Below are positions 1 through 5,386 of a stretch of 7,377 nt of DNA, piece by piece. The notes under the pieces were generated by a model. It made no database searches, was not told the DNA's origin, and worked only from the letters and a program-made list of their open reading frames with translations. The DNA lies in the NCBI GenBank assembly GCA_003158415.1, contig PMJA01000197.1:2960-10336 (forward strand), written 5' to 3'. This DNA comes from Methylobacter sp. (GTDB lineage Bacteria > Pseudomonadota > Gammaproteobacteria > Methylococcales > Methylomonadaceae). Position 1 is the stretch's first letter. Each line of letters begins with the position of its first letter. Both the position numbers and the translations under genes were made by a program.

Positions 1-1464
1 CCGGACGTCCACTTTAATCGTTTTGGGGTTGCCCAGGCGTTCCATTTGTTTTTCCTGTAATACCCGTAGCAGCTTGGCCTGGGCATCCATCGGCAACTCC
101 CCCACTTCATCAAGAAACAAGGTTGAGCCGTCAGCCAATTCGAAGCGGCCTATTTGCTTGGAAAGCGCGCCGGTGTAAGCCCCTTTTTCACGTCCGAATA
201 ACTCGCTTTCTATCAGCGCAGTAGGAATGGCCGCGCAATTAACCCGAATCATCGCCCTGTCTTTACGTGGGCTGGCCTCGTGGATAGCGGTCGCCACCAG
301 CTCTTTACCGGTACCCGATTCACCCATGATAAGCACCGAAGCCTGTGTCGGCGCCACCTGCTGGATCTGAGTCAAGATAAGCCGCATCGCCCGGCTGCCG
401 TTAACGATTTGAGAACGTTGACGCTCCGATATTTCATTGCGCAGATAAATATTCTCTTGCTGAAACCGGTCTTTCAGCCTACGGTTTTCTTCAAGGGCTG
501 TTTTGAGTTCATCGTTGGCGTGCTCAAGCTCGAACTTGTTACGGCGAATATCAGTTATATTAAGACTAGCCCCCATCATTTGCTCAGGAAGACTGGAATC
601 ACCGAATTGGCATTTGCCGGTAGCGCAGATCCAATATTCGCTGCTATCGGGATGCACCACCCGGTATTCTTCCCGGAAGTCACTACCAACTTGAAACGCC
701 TCTTGTATCACATTATTAACTCGCTCACGATCCTCGGAATGAAGACAGGCTAAAAACCGTTGGAGGTTCAATTTATCGTCATACGGAACGCCGTAAATAT
801 CACGAGTCCTGTCTGTAGCCCAGATCGTATCCTGCTGAATATTCCAAACCCAAAGACCTATGTCAGCCGACTCGGCCGCCAAGCGCATTTGTTCTTCACT
901 CCATTGAAGCGCTTGCAAGTTGCGCTTGCGATCCAGGACATTGGCATACACATCGGCGATAAGGCCAAGACCCCGCACCACATTGTCCGGCCATTGTCGC
1001 GGGCGAGACGAGGCGAAACCGATGCCACCGCGCAACAGACCTCCTACGATAAAAGGAAACACTAAAGAGGCTCTTCTCCCGTAACGCAGAAAGCTCTCCC
1101 GATCCAGTGCATATTCGGGTGGCAATGCATCGACATCCTGCATGATGAAAGGTTGACCCGCAAGGAGGGTACGCGTCAGTAAGGGGCTTTCGACCATTAA
1201 TGAAGAACTGAGCCAAGGCTTCATAATGGATTTGGTGTATTGATATCTTGAGGAAAAATCTTGGCCCTCCGCTGCTAACAAGCCTAATGAGACGCTATCT
1301 AAATCCATATTTTCGGCAATCCGGCGCAAACTTTCCTGTATTTCTTGATCGATCATGTCGATCGGGACACGCACAAAGTTGGCCGAAAGCTCGGCCAACA
1401 AAGACTGAAGCTGTAGATGCTGTTCCAGTTCGATCTGTGGCTGAGTGTTATCTTGATTACTCAT
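1..1464 (-). CDS. GAF-PAS sigma-54-dependent transcriptional activator (3' end outside window)
   Basis: The reading frame is open from ATG at 1464 to the window edge (488 codons, no stop), so the C-terminal part is missing. Residues about 20-178 look like a GAF sensor domain, 192-305 like a PAS domain, and 306-350 like a charged coiled-coil linker. The AAA+ domain begins near 355, with Walker A GESGTGKE (381-388), the sigma-54-contacting loop as GAYTGA (428-433) and Walker [11 protein letters not shown] (449-458). Sensor II, arginine finger and the helix-turn-helix would lie beyond the edge. Proteins of this architecture hydrolyse ATP to remodel closed sigma-54 RNA polymerase complexes. GAF and PAS domains usually set activity through a ligand, redox state or haem, but the signal cannot be read from the sequence. 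The N-terminus has no phosphorylatable receiver domain. No good Shine-Dalgarno precedes the ATG, and the next in-frame ATG (codon 37) would cut into the GAF domain. Family assignment is secure; the target genes are unknown. Confidence 0.95.
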   Translation of the reverse strand, partial: MSNQDNTQPQIELEQHLQLQSLLAELSANFVRVPIDMIDQEIQESLRRIAENMDLDSVSLGLLAAEGQDFSSRYQYTKSIMKPWLSSSLMVESPLLTRTLLAGQPFIMQDVDALPPEYALDRESFLRYGRRASLVFPFIVGGLLRGGIGFASSRPRQWPDNVVRGLGLIADVYANVLDRKRNLQALQWSEEQMRLAAESADIGLWVWNIQQDTIWATDRTRDIYGVPYDDKLNLQRFLACLHSEDRERVNNVIQEAFQVGSDFREEYRVVHPDSSEYWICATGKCQFGDSSLPEQMMGASLNITDIRRNKFELEHANDELKTALEENRRLKDRFQQENIYLRNEISERQRSQIVNGSRAMRLILTQIQQVAPTQASVLIMGESGTGKELVATAIHEASPRKDRAMIRVNCAAIPTALIESELFGREKGAYTGALSKQIGRFELADGSTLFLDEVGELPMDAQAKLLRVLQEKQMERLGNPKTIKVDVR

Positions 1465-1589
1465 GGAAATATTTTATCTATCAATTACTAAATGGCATAT
1501 TGTAACGCTTCCCCAGATCCAAGCGACATTATGAGCTGATTTTCTCGGGTTCGGCGATTTCCTTGAGTGTCCATGGCGGTGATAATTGC
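1465..1589. other. Intergenic spacer between mntA-like gene and sigma-54 activator
   Basis: This 125-bp gap separates two minus-strand genes. No hairpin with a T-run is evident. On the minus strand a TACAAT hexamer (1504-1499) could serve as a -10 box for the activator gene, but no matching -35 hexamer is found at 16-18 bp, so it is only a candidate. No -24/-12 (GG-N10-GC) element is obvious. Confidence 0.35.
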
Positions 1590-1940
1590 TTATGTTATCG
1601 TGAACTCGTCATGTTGATAAAACAGCTGCCCAACACGCTGGATATGCTCAAGCAAATCGGCATTATCAATCTGCGTGTGCAGCGATAAATCCACGGTGTA
1701 AGGCAACAGTAAATCGTCGATTTCTGTTTCAATCCGGTCAAGCTGGGTGTAGGTTAATGCTACGCCGAACAGCGTCAAATCAATATCAGAACCTGGGCGA
1801 TGTGTACCTTTTGCCCGTGAACCATACAAAACGGCTTTCTTAACCTCCGGGTGCCGGGCAAACACGTTCTGGATTGCGCTAATCGTGTGCGGCTTTAATC
1901 CAAATCGGTCATTCGCGTTTGCTATGTTAGTCGTTGTCAT
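1590..1940 (-). CDS. mntA: MNT-domain nucleotidyltransferase, MntA/HI0073-like antitoxin
   Basis: This 116-residue protein is a minimal nucleotidyltransferase. The signature G40-S41-x10-D52-x-D54 is complete (YGSRAKG, then SDIDL), and a third acidic residue sits at D84 in VDLS, giving the usual metal-binding triad. In characterised type VII systems such enzymes neutralise the HEPN toxin by adding AMP units to its RX4HXY tyrosine. I chose ATG at 1940 (MTTTNIAN) because a longer reading from 1976 adds residues encoded by the partner's C-terminus. A weak GGAA lies about 9 nt upstream. The gene starts inside the HEPN gene and overlaps it by 14 nt, which suggests translational coupling. The length is close to that usual for HI0073-type proteins. 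The antitoxin role is inferred from family and pairing; older annotations would call it simply a nucleotidyltransferase domain protein. Confidence 0.9.
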   Translation of the reverse strand: MTTTNIANANDRFGLKPHTISAIQNVFARHPEVKKAVLYGSRAKGTHRPGSDIDLTLFGVALTYTQLDRIETEIDDLLLPYTVDLSLHTQIDNADLLEHIQRVGQLFYQHDEFTIT

Positions 1941-2337
1941 CCGGCAAATTCCGCAGGGTATGTTGTAGCTCAACAAACAACCCGAAAAAACGTTGTTTTA
2001 TATTGTTGGCGATTGAATCCGCTGTTTCCTGGTTATAGGTGTGGCTGGTACGGTTACGATCCCGAATCATATCCATCCAACTATCTCCATCCCGGATCAA
2101 ATCCAGCTTGAATGCCGCACGGGTTGCATCCTTCGAACCGTGGATATTTTGATGACCTTTTTCCAGTAAATAATCGCGTAATACATTCCATGCCAACTCA
2201 TGCGTGTATTCAAACGCCTGAATCAAGCCTTGCTCTTCCAGTTCGTTGAGTTCGCCTTTATCGATAAATTTTGTTAATTGCGCGAGTGCGCTTTGATAAT
2301 TAGCGAAGCGTTGTTTCCAGCGGATGTCTTGATTCAT
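1927..2337 (-). CDS. hepT: HEPN-domain protein, HepT/HI0074-like toxin (NTase substrate-binding type)
   Basis: This 136-residue, mainly helical protein matches the HI0074 'nucleotidyltransferase substrate-binding' family. It has the N-terminal DIRWKQRFANYQ segment, the central EYTHELAWNVLRDYL helix and the HEPN motif R94-NRTS-H99-T-Y101, an exact RX4HXY. In type VII toxin-antitoxin systems this motif forms the RNase site and its tyrosine is the residue AMPylated by MntA. It precedes the nucleotidyltransferase gene on the same strand and overlaps it by 14 nt, the usual arrangement. I prefer ATG at 2337 because family members begin at the MNQDIRW-like sequence. An in-frame GTG at 2394 would add 19 residues with no family resemblance. 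Neither start has a strong Shine-Dalgarno. Toxicity is inferred; structural work on HI0074 originally suggested only a substrate-binding partner role. Confidence 0.9.
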   Translation of the reverse strand: MNQDIRWKQRFANYQSALAQLTKFIDKGELNELEEQGLIQAFEYTHELAWNVLRDYLLEKGHQNIHGSKDATRAAFKLDLIRDGDSWMDMIRDRNRTSHTYNQETADSIANNIKQRFFGLFVELQHTLRNLPDDND

Positions 2338-2468
2338 GGTTGGTGAGTTTTTTGGAAATGCCGAAGCTAATAATGGATAGATTTTTGATTGCACAGAATG
2401 GTGGTTCGCTGAGGTGTAACCGCCTTACGAATGCTAATTTACTACGAGTTCAAAGCAAGACCGCCACA

Positions 2469-2496
2469 ATTATATGTTAACCTATTTCCCATAGGT
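2469..2496 (-). promoter_or_regulatory. Possible promoter/operator upstream of hepT
   Basis: On the minus strand a consensus -10 hexamer TATAAT lies at 2474-2469. Just upstream is a perfect 6-bp inverted repeat (ACCTAT at 2480-2485, ATAGGT at 2491-2496, 5-bp spacer). No good -35 hexamer is present at 16-18 bp. Transcription from here would leave a leader of about 125 nt before the ATG at 2337. The repeat overlaps where a -35 would be, as an operator might, but this is tentative. Confidence 0.3.
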
Positions 2497-2574
2497 ATCT
2501 ATCAAAAACTCTTTCGTTGAACCATCTTGATTTTACTAATCTAGTCAATTGAGAATTTGTTAAGTTATAGCAGC

Positions 2575-2658
2575 GTAGGTTGGGTTGCATGCTTTTCGCA
2601 ACCCAACCTATTCGCGCGGAAATGTTGGGTTAACGATAAAGCTGTTAACCCAACCTAC
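2575..2658. repeat. Pair of inverted REP hairpins (REPIN-like)
   Basis: Two hairpins lie back to back. The first has 13-bp perfect arms (TAGGTTGGGTTGC at 2576-2588, GCAACCCAACCTA at 2598-2610, 9-nt loop). The second has 11-bp perfect arms (GTTGGGTTAAC at 2624-2634, GTTAACCCAAC at 2644-2654). The ends of the element are also inverted copies of one another: GTAGGTTGGGTT at 2575-2586 and AACCCAACCTAC at 2647-2658. Two REP units in opposite orientation form a REPIN. REP elements are mobilised by RAYT transposases, and a RAYT fragment directly abuts the right end, which supports the assignment. The 13-bp hairpin could also act as a weak transcription stop. Confidence 0.8.
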
Positions 2659-2896
2659 TCGCATTCGGTACGAATGCGATGTTCCCAGAATCGGCGTTGC
2701 CATATCGCTTGTTCGCCTTTGCGTTGACGGCTGCCAAACACGGTGGGACGCTTGGAGGGTTCGTGTGTTGGGTGAATGAACGTTTGATGTTTCGCCATCG
2801 AATCGAATATTCGGCATCGTCGGGTGGCAATGTCCATAATGCGTGAATATGGTCTGGCAAAATGACCATTGCATCAATATGAAAGGGTCTACGCGC
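2659..2896 (-). pseudogene. RAYT (REP-associated tyrosine transposase) fragment, frameshifted and truncated at both ends
   Basis: Read on the minus strand, the segment begins [20 protein letters not shown], with the HUH motif as H-I-H, and continues to WRNIKRSF in the same frame as the upstream hydrolase. The remaining RAYT signature ([16 protein letters not shown]) is in a different frame, so a single-base indel lies between about 2765 and 2735. The frame then ends at a TAG (2657-2655) formed by the first bases of the REP hairpin. The N-terminal part of the transposase is missing, and so is the C-terminal region that carries the catalytic tyrosine (usually in a YxHxNPV-like context). The fragment therefore cannot be active. 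RAYTs are Y1/IS200-related single-strand transposases that act on REP sequences, and here REP sequence lies immediately next to it. The family call rests on the two highly typical motif blocks. Confidence 0.85.
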
Positions 2897-3599
2897 CAGT
2901 TCGACCGTTCCAGTTGGCGCCTGCTCGAAAAAACGCAGGTAATTAGTCGCCAGCGGCGCGCAGACGCTGGATGCACGCCAAGCGACTTCCGCGCCGATCA
3001 ACAGTAATGGGGCCTTCAAGTCGGCAATCGGGCCATGCACCACCGAGACGTTGCCGTCGGGATCAATGGCCACCACGACGGCAAATCCACCGTATTGGGC
3101 GGCGGCAAGCACCGCATCATTATTCCTGCTTAAATGGCCGACGATACCGATTTTACCCGGTTCGCCCCCTTGAGCGAGAACCAACCAATCGGCGATTACT
3201 TTCGTATCGTGGGCCAGTTCGAGGTCGCTTCTGAATAGCGAATACCAACAGCGCACGGCCACAATAAAGCCACGGGAGGCGAGCGCGCGGGCATAGCTTT
3301 CATACTGGTCGTCTGTGGCCATGCGGCCTGGCAAGAAAACAATAGCCAGGCGCCGGTGTTTGCGGATGGACGGGTCTATACAGCATGACTTCCAAACTTT
3401 CATCTTCATTCAGCACTTCGATCCGTGTGGAATCAACCTGCTGTAAGCCGGGGCCGGCCAAGTCGTCTTGCAACAAGCCTATCGCATCGGTCGTAAGGTT
3501 ATCCAGGGGTGGCTCTTTCCAGAGGCCGTTGCAACCAAGGCTCAACAAAAGTGGGCTGGTGGCAAGGATAAGGCGGAAGAAAAATAGATAATTACGCAT
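2897..3599 (-). pseudogene. Broken lipoprotein-type alpha/beta hydrolase (chlorophyllase/dienelactone hydrolase-like)
   Basis: The gene starts at ATG 3599 with a hydrophobic segment and a lipobox-like LSLGC (Cys23), suggesting an outer- or inner-membrane lipoprotein. The first frame runs through [11 protein letters not shown] and MLYRPVHP and then becomes nonsense near 3350. The next frame picks up at [14 protein letters not shown], so a one-base indel lies at about 3355-3346. The second part has clear hydrolase features: [27 protein letters not shown] and APLLLIGAE. The nucleophile elbow reads GHLSRNN rather than GxSxG, as if a codon had been inserted. The frame passes without a stop into the RAYT fragment at about 2896, before the region that should hold the catalytic histidine. 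With three lesions the gene is very likely dead. An apparently open 254-codon frame (3409-2645) spans the junction and could mislead annotation. Confidence 0.85.
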
Positions 3600-3890
3600 A
3601 GTTTATTGGTACATACAAATACATCAAGAGATAGAGGGATACGCCATGATGTTGTTGAATGCCCAGGTTAAGAGATCATGGAAGATTTTTTCAAAAGAAA
3701 CCATATAGGCAAGCCTTATATCATATAAGTTCCAATCAAAGTTTTGGAGCCATTATCTGGTTTTCTAGGTATTTATACTAATACTTTCTCTTGCCGTATT
3801 GTGCTCAAATGACCGAAGTTGACTTTTTGCCATGTGTTATTCAAAAGGTATAAAGCCAACTGAAATTTTTATCAATAGTGGAGGTGAAAA
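3600..3890. other. AT-rich divergent intergenic region with palindrome and possible 26-codon ORF
   Basis: These 291 bp separate the minus-strand hydrolase pseudogene from the plus-strand DUF2934 gene. There is a 15-bp palindrome, CTTATAT-C-ATATAAG (3715-3729), beside a second inverted repeat AGGC-AA-GCCT (3707-3716). A short minus-strand ORF, 3704 to 3624, encodes 26 residues beginning MVSFEKIFHDLL. It has only a weak AAGG upstream and resembles nothing I know, so I do not call it a gene. No RNA gene is recognisable. Confidence 0.5.
3827..3854 (+). promoter_or_regulatory. Possible promoter of the DUF2934 gene
   Basis: TTGCCA (3827-3832) and TATAAA (3849-3854) are 16 bp apart and could be a sigma-70-type promoter, giving a leader of roughly 30 nt. 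A closer match to the -35 consensus, TTGACT (3819-3824), is 24 bp from the same -10, which is too far. Tentative. Confidence 0.35.
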
Positions 3891-4082
3891 ATGGCTACAA
3901 CAGTTAAACAAGTTAAAGATGACATCAATCCAGAAATTGCAGGGTTCGGCGATACTATCTATCTGCCGAATCGTGATGCCAAAATTGCTGAACTTGCCTA
4001 TTATAAGGCTGAAAGCAGGGGGTTTGAACCGGGGCATGAAATGGAGGACTGGTTTGCGGCGGAACAGGAATTTATAGTGTAG
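3891..4082 (+). CDS. DUF2934 family small protein
   Basis: This 63-residue protein contains the DUF2934 core. It starts near I32 (IAELAYYKAESRGFEPG) and ends with HEMEDWFAAEQE, which includes the conserved ExRGFExGHExxDWxxAE pattern (residues 41-60). DUF2934 proteins are short, soluble and of unknown function, and the motif normally makes up most of the protein, so this one is full length. The start is well fixed: GGAGGTG lies 6-8 nt upstream of ATG 3891, the strongest ribosome binding site in the window, which suggests efficient translation. The gene stands alone. The next feature downstream is a remnant of a small heat-shock gene, so a stress-related setting is possible, but that is speculation. 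No signal peptide or membrane segment is visible. Confidence 0.88.
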   Translation: MATTVKQVKDDINPEIAGFGDTIYLPNRDAKIAELAYYKAESRGFEPGHEMEDWFAAEQEFIV

Positions 4083-4089
4083 TAAGGCG

Positions 4090-4110
4090 AGCTTCTAAAT
4101 ATAAGAAGCT
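4090..4110 (+). terminator. Weak hairpin after the DUF2934 gene
   Basis: A perfect 7-bp inverted repeat (AGCTTCT at 4090-4096, AGAAGCT at 4104-4110, 7-nt loop) lies 8 nt after the stop codon. The following bases (AATCTCATTT) are not a good U-tract, so this could be a poor terminator or only an mRNA 3'-end stabiliser. Confidence 0.35.
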
Positions 4111-4137
4111 AATCTCATTTGTAAATGTGTTTAATTA

Positions 4138-4157
4138 ATTAATCATGGACGATTAAT
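4138..4157. repeat. 7-bp inverted repeat ATTAATC-N6-GATTAAT
   Basis: The arms at 4138-4144 and 4151-4157 are perfectly complementary with a 6-bp spacer, the geometry of a dimeric-regulator operator. It lies about 117 bp upstream of the mlaC-like gene. No experimentally known operator was recognised. Confidence 0.35.
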
Positions 4158-4179
4158 GCCTCTTTACGCAGGATAATTC

Positions 4180-4260
4180 AGAAGCTTTCTTTTTGATGCC
4201 ACTAAATTAAAAATGGATTACCATAACGGCGTACTGACTATTACTGTCCATAAAAAATAA
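4180..4260 (+). pseudogene. Remnant of the C-terminal end of an Hsp20/alpha-crystallin small heat-shock protein
   Basis: From 4180 to the TAA at 4258-4260 the plus strand reads RSFLF, then DATKLKMDYHNGVLTITVHK, ending in a lysine and stop. This matches the end of the alpha-crystallin domain, where RSF.LP is followed by D...lka.y.NGVLtitvPK and a C-terminal lysine. Two LP/DGV-like positions seem to be missing between RSFLF and DATK, the usual proline near the end is His, and an in-frame stop (TAA, 4174-4176) lies just upstream. Nothing resembling the rest of a sHSP is found between here and the DUF2934 gene. I read it as a deleted gene whose last codons survive. The stop lies 14 nt before the ATG of the mlaC-like gene. 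The stretch is short, so chance resemblance cannot be excluded. Confidence 0.6.
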
Positions 4261-4274
4261 AGAGGGAAATAATT

Positions 4275-4916
4275 ATGAAAAACCGAACTAAACATTATGC
4301 AATAGTGGGTTTATTTACACTATTGCTCAGTTTAATGACCGCGACTAAAGGAAACGCGGAGGATTTACAGCCCCCACAGCAAGTTATACAAAATATTTCG
4401 TCGGAATTGCAACAAAAACTACAGGATAAATCCTTTACTAAAGACTTTGTTCAAGTGACACAGTTTGTTAATGGCGTTATTTATCCCCATACGGATTTCG
4501 ATAAAATTGCACCGTTAGTTTTGGGAAAACACTGGAAAACAGCAACACCTGAAGAACAGGGGCGGTTTAAACATGAATTTCAGACACTGTTGGTAAGAAC
4601 CTATTCCAGGGCGTTTGTAGAGTATAACAACTGGTCTATGCGTTTTCTGCCCCTTGATGCGTCAAATGAACCCACAAAAGCCCTCGTAAAAACCAATGTT
4701 ATACAGCCTCATAAACAACCTATTGATGTCACTTACCGAATGTTCCTGACTAATGGCGACTGGAAAGTCTACGATATTTTGATTGATGGTGTCAGTTTAG
4801 TAACCAATTACCGTTCAACTTTTGACGATGAAATTCAAACCCAAGGTTCGCTAAACGCCGTCATTGACGGACTGGTTAAACGTAATGCCGAGGCGCTTTC
4901 AGCAGAAAAGTCCTAA
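4275..4916 (+). CDS. MlaC/Ttg2D-family periplasmic phospholipid-binding protein (stand-alone)
   Basis: This 213-residue protein starts with a typical signal peptide (basic MKNRTKH, hydrophobic core, cleavage likely after NA at residue 28). It then has MlaC landmarks: the VNGVIYPHTDFDKIAPLVLG block (about 66-85), KHWKTATPEEQGRFKHEF, LLVRTYSRAF, and the C-terminal NGDWKVYDILIDGVSLVTNY stretch. MlaC proteins carry phospholipids through the periplasm between the outer-membrane MlaA complex and the inner-membrane MlaBDEF transporter. The related HpnM is linked to hopanoid transport. Here no mlaA, B, D, E or F gene is adjacent, so partners must be encoded elsewhere. The ATG at 4275 has AGAGGG about 9 nt upstream. 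It is convergent with sspB, with an 84-bp gap in which I see no clear terminator. The family assignment is firm; the exact lipid is unknown. Confidence 0.92.
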   Translation: MKNRTKHYAIVGLFTLLLSLMTATKGNAEDLQPPQQVIQNISSELQQKLQDKSFTKDFVQVTQFVNGVIYPHTDFDKIAPLVLGKHWKTATPEEQGRFKHEFQTLLVRTYSRAFVEYNNWSMRFLPLDASNEPTKALVKTNVIQPHKQPIDVTYRMFLTNGDWKVYDILIDGVSLVTNYRSTFDDEIQTQGSLNAVIDGLVKRNAEALSAEKS

Positions 4917-5000
4917 GCCGGTCATATCGATTTAACGCTGAGCGGTATCAATAGATGAAGATCGCCAGAGGAAAACGGCTATAGCAAACCATTCATCGCG

Positions 5001-5378
5001 TTATTTTACTACACGTAAAGTGGGTCTTGTTGGCGGTTTATTTTCTGGTGGTGTTTTATCGGACTCTTCATCTTCCTGATCGAAGATCATGCCTTTGCCG
5101 TTTTCTTTAGCATAGATTGCCATCACGGCGGTTATGGGTACGACAATGCTCATGGGTCTGCCGCTAAACCGGGCATTGAATTGAATTTCTTCGTTGCCAA
5201 GAGTCAGTCGTTGTATGGCTTGCGGCCTGATATTTAACACAATCTTGCCGTCCTCAATAAATTGTTGCGGCAAAATAGCTTGGTTGTTTTCTGCATCGAC
5301 CAGCAGATGCGGTGTCAGGTCGTTATCAATAATCCAGTCATAAATTGAGCGGATTAAATAGGGCTTTAAGGAGGTCAT
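5001..5378 (-). CDS. sspB: ClpXP protease specificity-enhancing factor SspB
   Basis: This 125-residue protein matches SspB, the adaptor that binds ssrA-tagged and some other substrates and tethers them to ClpXP. The N-terminal substrate-binding domain begins SLKPYLIRSIYDWIIDND and includes GKIVLNIRPQAI, IQFNARFSGRP and IVVPITAVMAIYAKENG (about residues 1-95). A flexible acidic and proline-rich linker (EDEESDKTPPENKPP) follows. The extreme C-terminus is RPTLRVVK, the ClpX-binding (XB) peptide. It is shorter than the E. coli protein because the linker is short, but all functional parts are present. It starts 8 nt after the sspA stop. Only a weak AG-rich sequence precedes the ATG, so translation is likely coupled to sspA. 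Binding of ssrA tags in this organism is inferred from the family. Confidence 0.96.
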   Translation of the reverse strand: MTSLKPYLIRSIYDWIIDNDLTPHLLVDAENNQAILPQQFIEDGKIVLNIRPQAIQRLTLGNEEIQFNARFSGRPMSIVVPITAVMAIYAKENGKGMIFDQEDEESDKTPPENKPPTRPTLRVVK

Positions 5379-5386
5379 TTTTCTGA

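Noticed and set aside
280..1065. Plus-strand open frames opposite the sigma-54 activator
   Set aside because: They lie antisense to a clear GAF-PAS-AAA+ coding frame and show no recognisable protein features.
896..1216. Minus-strand 106-codon frame inside the activator gene
   Set aside because: It is out of frame with the continuous 488-codon activator frame, and its sequence looks like a shifted, low-quality translation.
2575..2658. CRISPR-like repeat
   Set aside because: There are only two palindromic units in opposite orientation and no regular spacers; REP hairpins with an adjacent RAYT fragment explain it.
2608..2976. Minus-strand 122-codon frame over the RAYT region
   Set aside because: It overlaps the RAYT fragment in a third frame and has none of the RAYT motifs; it is a shadow.
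2645..3409. Calling the 254-codon frame one functional alpha/beta hydrolase
   Set aside because: Its N-terminal codons are out of frame with the true gene start, the catalytic motif is damaged and the last third is transposase sequence, itself frameshifted.
3832..4077. Plus-strand 81-codon frame overlapping the DUF2934 gene
   Set aside because: The DUF2934 frame has a consensus ribosome binding site and a family motif; this frame has neither.
4917..5000. Bidirectional terminator between the convergent mlaC-like and sspB genes
   Set aside because: Only very short stems such as CGCT-GA-GCG are seen, with no T-run on either strand.
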